The position numbers and the translations under genes are program-made. The notes beneath the pieces are model-generated. The model was not told where the DNA came from, did no database searches, and saw only the letters and a program-made list of their open reading frames with translations. Shown here in pieces: positions 55,365 to 62,981 of a DNA stretch of 64,000 nt; within the stretch, counting starts at the first letter, position 1, and each line of letters opens with the position of its first letter. Source of the DNA: Paenibacillus sinopodophylli. Its GTDB lineage: Bacteria > Bacillota > Bacilli > Paenibacillales > Paenibacillaceae. The DNA lies in assembly GCF_005930355.1 (NCBI RefSeq), contig NZ_VDBO01000018.1:1-64000 (forward strand), written 5' to 3'.

Positions 55365-57795
55365 CATTAAGCTAATTACGGAAAATCTTGCGGACGAGCT
55401 CATTCCTAGCATAAAGAAAGCATCAGGCATATACATTTTGACCTCGTTTGTTATGGATTCTGGGGTTAGGTTACTTGCACCCTATCTAAAAGATGCACTG
55501 GACAGAGGAGCCGAAGTAAAGCTTCTAGCAGGTGACTACTTATTCGTTTCCCAGCCTGTCGCCCTGCGTTCATTGTTAAATATACATCCTAATATAGAAG
55601 CCAGACTTTGGCGCAGTAGAGGTACATCATTTCACCCTAAGGCTTATTTGTTTGATTATGGGGATGGACAAGGATTATTTATTGTGGGTTCTTCCAACTT
55701 ATCTTTGTCTGCTTTCCGAATGGGTGTCGAATGGAATTTGGCAGTGAATGCACAAGCAGAGCCATATACGTTCAGACATGCGCTCGATAATTTTATGAAA
55801 AACTTTTACCACGAATTTACGCAGCCGCTCAATCATACGACCATTACCTATTATGAAACGGCCTATCAAGCCTATCATCAGAAATATCCTGAGCTTGTGA
55901 AGACGATAACAGAGATGGAGGAGTCTGAGTTAATGCTTCCTCATAAGGAGCATAAGCAAGAGGAAGGACTAAGCAATGCAGGCGCTGGTTCCATTGTTCC
56001 AAGAGCTGCGCAGCTTGGAGCGCTTGAAGCACTTGATCATACGTATGCTGAGGGTTACGAGAAAGCGATGGTTGTAATGGCTACGGGACTTGGCAAAACG
56101 TATTTGGCAGGATTTTTCGCAAAAGAAAGGTTCAGTCGCGTGCTGTTCATAGCTCATCGAGAGGAAATATTAAACCAAGCGAAGCATTCATTCTTGCACA
56201 TCATGCCTGAAAAGACAGCAGGATTGTATAATGGCTCGGACAAAGAGACCGATACAGACTTCGTATTTGCTTCTATATATACGCTTAGTACCAAGATGCA
56301 CCGTGATCGTTTTCAGCCAGACGCGTTTGATCTTATCGTCATTGATGAGTTTCATCATGCGGCAGCCAAATCCTATCAGACGGTGCTTGCACACTTCCAG
56401 CCCAAGTTCCTGCTAGGGATTACGGCAACGCCGGATCGGATGGATGGGAAAGATGTATATGCGATATGTGATGGGAATGTGGCGTATCAGTTGCATTTTA
56501 TTGAAGCTATACAAAAAGGATGGCTTTCTCCCTTCAGCTACTATGGCATATATGATGCGACGGATTATACTCAGCTCACCTGGCTAGGAACGAAATATGA
56601 TGAAGATGAGTTGCTTGCGGTTCAGCTTCGTGAAGATATGGCAAAGCTTATCTATGATGCTTGGGAACTTCATAAGCAAACAAGAACGATTGCATTCTGT
56701 TCATCCATTATACAGGCTAATTTCTTGTCGGAATATTTCACGAATCAAGGTGTTGCTAGTTTAAGCTTGCACTCCAATACCCGTTCAATCACACGGCCGG
56801 AGGCTATAAAAGGTCTAGAAAAGGAAGAGCTTCAAATCATCTTTACTGTTGATTTGTTTAATGAAGGCGTTGATATTCCCTCTGTAGATACGCTGTTATT
56901 TGTAAGACCTACACAATCTCTTACGATATTCACACAGCAGGTTGGGAGAGGACTTCGGCTTCATGAAGGGAAGCAATCCTGCACCATTATTGATCTTATC
57001 GGGAATTACCGAAACGCAGACATTAAACTGAGTCTATTCCAAACGGAAACAGGAGAGACAGATACGGACAAGCGAGAAGTTGCTGCATCAGCTCTGCCTG
57101 CAAGCTGCTCCATTAATTTGGAGATTGGCGTTATCAATATGTTGGAAGAGCTTGCCCGAAAAAAGCAGCCTCGCAAGGATAAGCTTCGCAGCGCTTATCT
57201 TAATTTGAAAGATGAACTTGGTCGCAGACCTGAATATTTAGAACTTCATCTGCTGGGGCATGCAAACAGTAAGGAGTATCGACAAGAATTTGGCTCCTAC
57301 GCTGGGTTTCTCCATTGGTGCAAAGAGCTTAGTGAGCACGAAGAAGCTGTTTATTTGAAGTTCGAACGTTGGTTGAAGGAAGCAGAGAGCACGCTCATGA
57401 ATAAAAGCTATAAGATGGTGCTCCTCCTCGCCATGCTGGAGAGGGGAGCAGAAGGCTGGCATGCTCCAATTACACCGCAAGAAGTCGCTCCATTTTTCCA
57501 CAGATATTTAATGGAAAAGGAGTATCGGAGAAATATAGATTTTTCGGACAAGGATAAGAAGAAACTGCAGGAATATAGCGAAGATAAGGTTGCTTCATTA
57601 ATAGCCGAAATGCCTATGAGCAAATGGAGTGGTAGCTCTAAGGGACTGATAACCGTTGAAGAGGGGCAGTTTGCGCCGCAATTAGTGGTCGAGCTAGAAG
57701 ATGCCGAGTTATTATTTGCTTGGACAAAGGAGATTTGTGAGTATCGGTTGCATGGGTATTTTGAGAGGAAGGCTGTTGTGGGTGGGGTATCTTGA
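55357..57795 (+). CDS. PLD-nuclease / SF2 helicase fusion
   Basis: 812 residues. N-terminal phospholipase-D-type nuclease (about 1-170) with one HKD site, SFHPKAYLFD..GLFIVGSSNLS. SF2 helicase: Walker A MATGLGKT (near 242), AHREEIL, VIDEFHHA (DEFH box, near 328), ITATPDR, ASLSLHSNTRS, FTVDLFNEGVDIP, QQVGRGLR. The C-terminal 230 residues are helical (DELGRRPEYLELHL..) with an unassigned tail. Such PLD-DEAD proteins resemble restriction-type or defence helicases and are often mobile; here the start overlaps a MazG-like gene and a restriction-modification pair follows. Only one HKD is visible, so dimerisation would be needed for nuclease activity. Confidence 0.9.
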   Translation: MPDIKLITENLADELIPSIKKASGIYILTSFVMDSGVRLLAPYLKDALDRGAEVKLLAGDYLFVSQPVALRSLLNIHPNIEARLWRSRGTSFHPKAYLFDYGDGQGLFIVGSSNLSLSAFRMGVEWNLAVNAQAEPYTFRHALDNFMKNFYHEFTQPLNHTTITYYETAYQAYHQKYPELVKTITEMEESELMLPHKEHKQEEGLSNAGAGSIVPRAAQLGALEALDHTYAEGYEKAMVVMATGLGKTYLAGFFAKERFSRVLFIAHREEILNQAKHSFLHIMPEKTAGLYNGSDKETDTDFVFASIYTLSTKMHRDRFQPDAFDLIVIDEFHHAAAKSYQTVLAHFQPKFLLGITATPDRMDGKDVYAICDGNVAYQLHFIEAIQKGWLSPFSYYGIYDATDYTQLTWLGTKYDEDELLAVQLREDMAKLIYDAWELHKQTRTIAFCSSIIQANFLSEYFTNQGVASLSLHSNTRSITRPEAIKGLEKEELQIIFTVDLFNEGVDIPSVDTLLFVRPTQSLTIFTQQVGRGLRLHEGKQSCTIIDLIGNYRNADIKLSLFQTETGETDTDKREVAASALPASCSINLEIGVINMLEELARKKQPRKDKLRSAYLNLKDELGRRPEYLELHLLGHANSKEYRQEFGSYAGFLHWCKELSEHEEAVYLKFERWLKEAESTLMNKSYKMVLLLAMLERGAEGWHAPITPQEVAPFFHRYLMEKEYRRNIDFSDKDKKKLQEYSEDKVASLIAEMPMSKWSGSSKGLITVEEGQFAPQLVVELEDAELLFAWTKEICEYRLHGYFERKAVVGGVS

Positions 57796-57820
57796 TTTAT
57801 TGAGGGGAAATGATAGACAA

Positions 57821-57955
57821 ATGAACTGGAAAACCTCAAATCGTTGGGAGTTAAAGAATGTAGAGAAGATAGCCCAATTAATTTCCCAATTCCGAAAACT
57901 ATCTCTGAACAAGTATGAAATGGAATTATTTAAAGGAACTACATCGTTCTCTTAA
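57821..57955 (+). CDS. Possible small protein or gene remnant
   Basis: 44 residues (MNWKTSNRWELKNVEKIAQLISQFRKL..., helical) starting 25 bases after the helicase stop. GAGGGG is 15 bases from the ATG, too far for a good site. It may be the start of a truncated gene. The rest of the stretch to 58180 shows nothing. Confidence 0.3.
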   Translation: MNWKTSNRWELKNVEKIAQLISQFRKLSLNKYEMELFKGTTSFS

Positions 57956-58182
57956 TTATTGCAGCAATCAGAAGTTGGTAAGAAGTTCTTTAAAGTAGAG
58001 TGGTCGTAATTAAATTTGAATGGGATGACACTTGAAAATATAGATACATAGAATCTCTCTTGCAGACGACCCTGTGCTACTATTGATTATTAATACGATC
58101 TAATGTGTAGGTTAAGGATCCATCGGTTGAAAGCCCTTGATAACAAACATAATCCTGTAAGTAATTTTTGGATAGTATGTGT

Positions 58183-58242
58183 GATAACCATCATTCCTAT
58201 AGTTGACTACTCCATTTTAAGAATCATATAATAACCATTATC
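58183..58242 (+). promoter_or_regulatory. Promoter and candidate operators of the methyltransferase gene
   Basis: TTGACT (58203-58208) and TATAAT (58227-58232) with an 18-base spacer form a good sigma-A promoter. GATAACCATCATT (58183-58195) and AATAACCATTATC (58230-58242) are related sequences, the second overlapping the -10. They are candidate sites for autorepression by the methyltransferase's own N-terminal HTH. Confidence 0.5.
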
Positions 58243-58282
58243 AAGTTAAATATATATATGGATGTTTCGGAGGGTTATGGAT

Positions 58283-59638
58283 ATGTACACTATAAGCAAA
58301 GATAAGGTTCGCGATACTATGAGAATTGCTGGAATTAAAACTCAAAAGCAATTAGCTGAAAAAATGAATATTACAACAAACCAATTATCCATGTTACTTT
58401 CCCCAAAGTTCAACCCAATTAAATCAAATGCCAAGAAGCTTTGTGAAGTTCTCAATGTTTCGTTGGATGACATACTAGTAAAAGAACAACTATCAATGTA
58501 CTTTGCATCTGATGCGGTTGATATTGAAGAAAAGGAAGAAGAATCTTCATTTGATAAACTTCAGGGAGACGATGATAATGATTTTATTGATGTTCAAGGT
58601 ATAATCCCGCTAGAAAAGTATAATGTTGTTGAATTATTTGCTGGTGCAGGAGGCTTGGCACTTGGTTTGGAAAAATCCGGTTTTAATACAATCGGACTTG
58701 TCGAACTAGATAAATATGCGTGTCAGAGTTTAAGAACTAACCGTCCCAATTGGAATGTAATTGAAGAAGATATTATGAAAGTTACAGAACTAGGAATATC
58801 AAACTATATTGATACCAAACAAGAAATTGATCTGCTTTCTGGAGGTTATCCATGTCAAGCTTTTAGTTATGCAGGGAAGAAGAGGGGGCTTGATGATGTC
58901 CGGGGAACAATGTTCTATTACTACTCAAAAATTCTCAGTGAAATAAGGCCTAAAATGTTCCTTGCGGAGAACGTTCGGGGACTAGTTAATCATGATAATG
59001 GTAGGACTCTAGCTACAATGATAGAGGTTTTTTCGGATCTAGGTTACACCGTTAAATGGAAAGTTCTCAGTGCTCTAAACTATAATGTTGCACAAAAGAG
59101 GGAACGGATTGTAATTGTTGGCATACGAAATGATCTGATAGAACAGCATAATGTTTGTTATAAATTTCCTAAGCCATATGGAAAGAGGTTAACGTTAAAA
59201 GACATATTAAAAGATGTACCAGTATCAGATGGAGCTAAGTACCCAGAGTCTAAGAAACGAATTCTCGATTTAGTTCCCCCAGGCGGATATTGGAGGGATT
59301 TACCTGAACACCTTGCAAGGGAGTATATGGGCAAAAGTTACTTTTCGGGGGGGGGGAGAACAGGGATGGCTCGACGACTATCATGGGACGAACCTTCCTT
59401 AACTCTTACCTGTTCCCCTGCTCAGAAACAAACAGAAAGATGCCATCCTAGTGAAACAAGACCATTCACTGTAAGAGAATACGCTAGAATACAATGCTTT
59501 CCTGACAGTTGGAGGTTTGATGGCTCAACTGCTAATCAATATAAACAAATTGGCAATGCTGTATCTGTTAATTTCGCACATGCTATGGGGTTGTCTATTA
59601 TAGACATACTGAATCAGTTAAATAGTAAACAGTTATAA
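58283..59638 (+). CDS. DNA (cytosine-5) methyltransferase with N-terminal HTH
   Basis: 451 residues. Residues 1-80 are an XRE-type HTH (GIKTQKQLAEKMNITTNQLSMLL). The catalytic domain starts near 112: motif I FAGAGGLALGLEKSG, motif IV GGYPCQAFS with catalytic C191, motif VI AENVRGL, motif VIII QKRERIVIVG, and motifs IX-X near the C terminus (VREYARIQCFPDSW, IGNAVSV). It methylates C5 of cytosine in the recognition site and protects it from the nuclease on the opposite strand. HTH-bearing methylases such as M.SsoII also repress their own promoter. GGAGGG 8 bases before the ATG at 58283 sets the start; 58262 and 58277 are less likely. The gene is AT-rich compared with the flanks. Confidence 0.95.
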   Translation: MYTISKDKVRDTMRIAGIKTQKQLAEKMNITTNQLSMLLSPKFNPIKSNAKKLCEVLNVSLDDILVKEQLSMYFASDAVDIEEKEEESSFDKLQGDDDNDFIDVQGIIPLEKYNVVELFAGAGGLALGLEKSGFNTIGLVELDKYACQSLRTNRPNWNVIEEDIMKVTELGISNYIDTKQEIDLLSGGYPCQAFSYAGKKRGLDDVRGTMFYYYSKILSEIRPKMFLAENVRGLVNHDNGRTLATMIEVFSDLGYTVKWKVLSALNYNVAQKRERIVIVGIRNDLIEQHNVCYKFPKPYGKRLTLKDILKDVPVSDGAKYPESKKRILDLVPPGGYWRDLPEHLAREYMGKSYFSGGGRTGMARRLSWDEPSLTLTCSPAQKQTERCHPSETRPFTVREYARIQCFPDSWRFDGSTANQYKQIGNAVSVNFAHAMGLSIIDILNQLNSKQL

Positions 59639-59726
59639 TATCATAAGGTTAGAAAAGACTTTTTGATATTTGTTATGTCAGGAGACTTATTATCAGGATG
59701 TCCGAAAAGAAGAATTGGATTATTTG

Positions 59727-59771
59727 CGGGCAGGATCACTTTCGAAAGGTATTTTGTACCACTGCCCGTTT
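59727..59771. terminator. Hairpin between the convergent methylase and nuclease genes
   Basis: CGGGCAG/CTGCCCG stem with a 28-base loop, followed by TTTCTGC. A second pair, AATATCA/TGATATT, lies at about 59637-59673. Confidence 0.5.
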
Positions 59772-59835
59772 CTGCATATAATAGTATGCTTAGAAATTAA
59801 ATTAATATTCTATACTTAAGATGAGTTACAAACCT

Positions 59836-60642
59836 TTATTTTTTGTCGACAAAACCCAAATATGAACTAAATCCAAGAATATAAACTGACATGGCAATTG
59901 CCATGTCTTCTTCAATTATTTTTTGAGTGTTAGTTAGCTCTTTTAATTCTTGCATGACGGTATCATTAGCAAGTAGAGAATTGAAATTATTCTCTACTAC
60001 TTTTTTAATTATACTTGGTAGCACCATACACATTTGATAAAAAGCATCATCTAAACCAGTCACCAAAGAATAAAATTGATCCATGCTAACTCTACGTATT
60101 AATTTATGCTGCATTTTTTTTCCATCTAGTGAAGCTACCCATTTAATATTCTGAGATTTTTTTGCTATTGCTTCCACCAAAAAACAAGCACAATCATCGT
60201 TGTTTAATAATTGGCTTTGCATCTTCATATAAGTTTTACTTGACGAAGCAGAATTCATCGTATTGTGCTTATTCTTCATTTCAACATAAATCGTATGTAC
60301 AATTTCTCCATCGGGTAAATTTATGCCATTCTCATTTTGAATTATTACGTCCCATCCGGTTAGAGGAACGTTACATCCACTAACATAAGAAAAGAAATTT
60401 TGATGAAAATACCCGATATCGTTATTATTTGATTTATCTCGCTGACGAAATATTTCATTCTTGATAATCTCGTCCCATGAAGCATTGTACACAGTTTTAT
60501 CAAATATAAGTTTAATAGGGTCAATAATATTAGTGTTGAATTTATCTAAATTATATGGATCAAGCTTTTCTCCGTACTTTTGTATCGTTTTTTTTACATG
60601 TTCAGTAAAATCATTTTCACTAATAAATGTTAATGGCCACAT
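59836..60642 (-). CDS. Eco47II-like type II restriction endonuclease
   Basis: 268 residues. The sequence follows the Eco47II family as I know it: NTNIIDPIKLIFDKTVY, EIFRQRDKSNNNDIGYFHQNFFSYV, GWDVI, VEMKNKHNTMNSASSSKTYMKMQ, EAIAKKSQNIKWVASLDG, IRRVSMDQFYSLVTG. The GWDVI..YVEMKNK pair carries a PD-(D/E)XK-like metal site (D, E-K). Family members cut GGNCC or GGWCC; the exact site here is inferred. GGAG 8 bases before the ATG at 60642 sets the start (a GTG at 60651 is less likely). Convergent with its methyltransferase; both are AT-rich, a sign of acquisition by transfer. Confidence 0.9.
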   Translation of the reverse strand: MWPLTFISENDFTEHVKKTIQKYGEKLDPYNLDKFNTNIIDPIKLIFDKTVYNASWDEIIKNEIFRQRDKSNNNDIGYFHQNFFSYVSGCNVPLTGWDVIIQNENGINLPDGEIVHTIYVEMKNKHNTMNSASSSKTYMKMQSQLLNNDDCACFLVEAIAKKSQNIKWVASLDGKKMQHKLIRRVSMDQFYSLVTGLDDAFYQMCMVLPSIIKKVVENNFNSLLANDTVMQELKELTNTQKIIEEDMAIAMSVYILGFSSYLGFVDKK

Positions 60643-61192
60643 AGCATACACTCCAAACTTTTCTCAATATTAATTGTAGAGCTGTAAAATTAAATTTCCT
60701 ACCTCAAAAGGGTCTTATGAGGCGGGAGTTTATACTACAAACTAAAGTGCTTTACGAATTGAATTATTTTTGGTAAACACATTATTATTAAAATACGTAA
60801 ATGTAATTTAAAGGAGATGGATAGTTTAAGTGAAGATAATATTTTGTATTCATGCCTATAATAGAGTTGAATTCTACTGTTAACTTACTACTTATAAGAC
60901 TTATTACCTATCTTATCATAATGCTACATGGAAGTCTTCACCAGTTAAAGTAAATGACTGAATCGAAACATTAGACTAATCCTCGATTTCGATGTAAATA
61001 TTCTGGTCGAATAACTATTGCCTTATCTTTTAAAAGATTGTTATGGTGTGAGGTAATGATGGAACTGAAACTCAGATCCATTACTACTTAACGTTCTGTT
61101 TTAAATAAAGTAAATACACTGTCGTTCCCCTAATGCATTCCTTGCCATAACCACCCATATGAGGAATAATAGGGGTGAGAGGTGGGGTGGTC
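60643..61192. other. AT-rich intergenic stretch with debris
   Basis: No intact gene. A GTG frame near 60831 with AAGGAG upstream reads VKIIFCIHAYNRVEFYC and stops, like the beginning of a lost gene. Before the deacetylase start there is an inverted repeat ACCACC .. GGTGGGGTGGT (about 61149-61191). Confidence 0.4.
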
Positions 61193-62029
61193 ATGAGAAT
61201 GGCTTTTACTGTCGATGTGGAGGACTGGTTTTGCAGCCCGGATTTGTCGCTCTCGGAGTGGGAGAGGTATTCGTTAAGGCTGGAGAAACCGGTTCATCAA
61301 ATCCTTGATTTATTGGACGAGCATACGGCGACAGGCACTTTTTTTACACTCGGTTGGATTGCTGAACGTAGGCCCGAACTTATCAAAGAAATACATCGCA
61401 GAGGTCATGAGGTTGCATCGCACGGGTATTCTCATCGATTGGTCTACAAGCAGTCCCCGGAGCAGTTCAGGCAAGACATACGCATGTCCAAGGACATTCT
61501 GGAGCATACGATAGGCGCCAAGGTGAACGGGTACCGCGCCCCTTGCTTTTCCGTGACGAATTGGGGCCTGGATCTCCTTGTCGAAGAAGGCTTCACCTAT
61601 GATTCAAGCCTCATCCCGAATACCTTCAACAAGCTTTACTCCAAGTTTGATTTGCCAGCTTCCAGTACACATGCCTACAAAGTCCGCGAAGCACTATGGG
61701 AAATAGCGCTTCCGGTCTACGATATGAACGGTATCCATATTCCTTGGGGCGGCGGGGGTTATTTTCGCATCTATCCTTACGCTGCATTCCGATTAGGCGC
61801 TAGAAAAATCATTAAGAAACGAGACGCCTTCGTTTTTTACATTCATCCATATGATCTGGATTATGATCAGCCGCACATCTACGACACCTCCAAGCTTAAC
61901 AGCTTCAGACGCTATTATGGCCTCGCCCATACCCATCACAAATTAAAACAGCTACTGTCCGATTTCCAATGCATGTCCATCCGCAGCTATTACCCACAGG
62001 TTGGGAGGGAGCGGCAGGTTGGATACTAA
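61193..62029 (+). CDS. Polysaccharide deacetylase (DUF3473/XrtA type)
   Basis: 278 residues, NodB fold. Metal and base motifs: FTVDVEDWF (catalytic and metal Asp), GHEVASHGYSHRLV (HxxxH), NGYRAPCFSV and, near the C terminus, FYIHPYDLDYDQP. The DVEDWF opening and the FRRYYGLAHTHHKLKQLL end are those of the XrtA-associated deacetylase group that trims N-acetyl groups from an exopolysaccharide. GAGGTGGGG before the ATG at 61193 marks the start. It overlaps the next gene, a methyltransferase, so they are translated together. No glycosyltransferase or exosortase gene lies within the window. Confidence 0.92.
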   Translation: MRMAFTVDVEDWFCSPDLSLSEWERYSLRLEKPVHQILDLLDEHTATGTFFTLGWIAERRPELIKEIHRRGHEVASHGYSHRLVYKQSPEQFRQDIRMSKDILEHTIGAKVNGYRAPCFSVTNWGLDLLVEEGFTYDSSLIPNTFNKLYSKFDLPASSTHAYKVREALWEIALPVYDMNGIHIPWGGGGYFRIYPYAAFRLGARKIIKKRDAFVFYIHPYDLDYDQPHIYDTSKLNSFRRYYGLAHTHHKLKQLLSDFQCMSIRSYYPQVGRERQVGY

Positions 62030-62861
62030 AGCGCAGATCATTCTCGAAAGCGTTTTATTGGCGGGTACGGCCTATTTCTTCAGTATAGAGAACGGTATAC
62101 GCTGGGGAAGCAGTGAGGCTCCGACCCCGAAGGTCAGACAAATTTTGATGGCGAAAGGTGTGCTATCCAGAAATGGGAAGCTCATCGATTCGTCATTCGG
62201 CTATGCCTGCTACGAGCACTATAGGCAGCGCTATAATCCAGACTCCTTCGATCTTCTGCTTCAGCAGGAGGTGGGCAAGCACCGCAAAATACTGGATTTG
62301 TGCTGTGGAGCAGGTGCCACCATATTTTCCTTGCTCCAGTACAGGCCTAAGCTCATCTATGGGATAGACTCCGATGAAGATCAGATCAAGCTGCTGGAAG
62401 CACTGCTTCAGCACGCACAAATTCCTAATCATTCGGTCATAACGAGAAGTGCCGATGCTCATCATATTCCGCTGGATGATGCAGCTGTTGATTTGGCGAT
62501 ATGCCGAGCAGCGCTGCAGTATTTGGATGCGGAGCAGACAGTAGAAGAGCTATACCGGGTGCTTTCCCCAGGCGGGAAGGTATTTTTGCTCGTCCACGGC
62601 TCAGGTTATAGCTGGGACTATCTCTTTACTAGGAAAGGTATTCTCAAGCCCCAAACGTACTCATACGTCAAAAGCAGACTAAACCGTTCTCGAACGGACG
62701 AGCCCGTGTTCGGCCGCTCGCAGGCGAATTATTTTACGACGAGGAAGCTAGCCAACATGCTGGAAGTGAAGGGATTCCGCGATATTCAGCTGCATACCTT
62801 TGCGGAGTCGATGCGGCTCGGCATGCTTCCGGTTTATTTTGCCATGACGGCATTACGCTGA
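62019..62861 (+). CDS. Class I SAM-dependent methyltransferase
   Basis: 280 residues from a TTG at 62019 with GGGAGGGA 8 bases upstream; it overlaps the deacetylase by 11 bases. After a 95-residue N-terminal region, SAM motif I ILDLCCGAGATIFSLL, IYGIDSDEDQI (acidic residue for the SAM ribose), ADAHHIPLDDAAVDLAICRAALQYL, and EELYRVLSPGGKVFLLVHG. It resembles UbiE/type 11 enzymes. The acceptor is unknown; coupling to a polysaccharide deacetylase suggests a saccharide or its carrier. Confidence 0.9.
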   Translation: MDTKAQIILESVLLAGTAYFFSIENGIRWGSSEAPTPKVRQILMAKGVLSRNGKLIDSSFGYACYEHYRQRYNPDSFDLLLQQEVGKHRKILDLCCGAGATIFSLLQYRPKLIYGIDSDEDQIKLLEALLQHAQIPNHSVITRSADAHHIPLDDAAVDLAICRAALQYLDAEQTVEELYRVLSPGGKVFLLVHGSGYSWDYLFTRKGILKPQTYSYVKSRLNRSRTDEPVFGRSQANYFTTRKLANMLEVKGFRDIQLHTFAESMRLGMLPVYFAMTALR

Positions 62862-62981
62862 GGAAGAATCACATATGGGAAAACGGTCTGAACCGCTGCT
62901 TTTACGCAGGACTGGCTACCCATTGGCAGTAATATTCTTTATACTTAAATGAACGAGAATAAATCGAACGTGAGGTGACAA

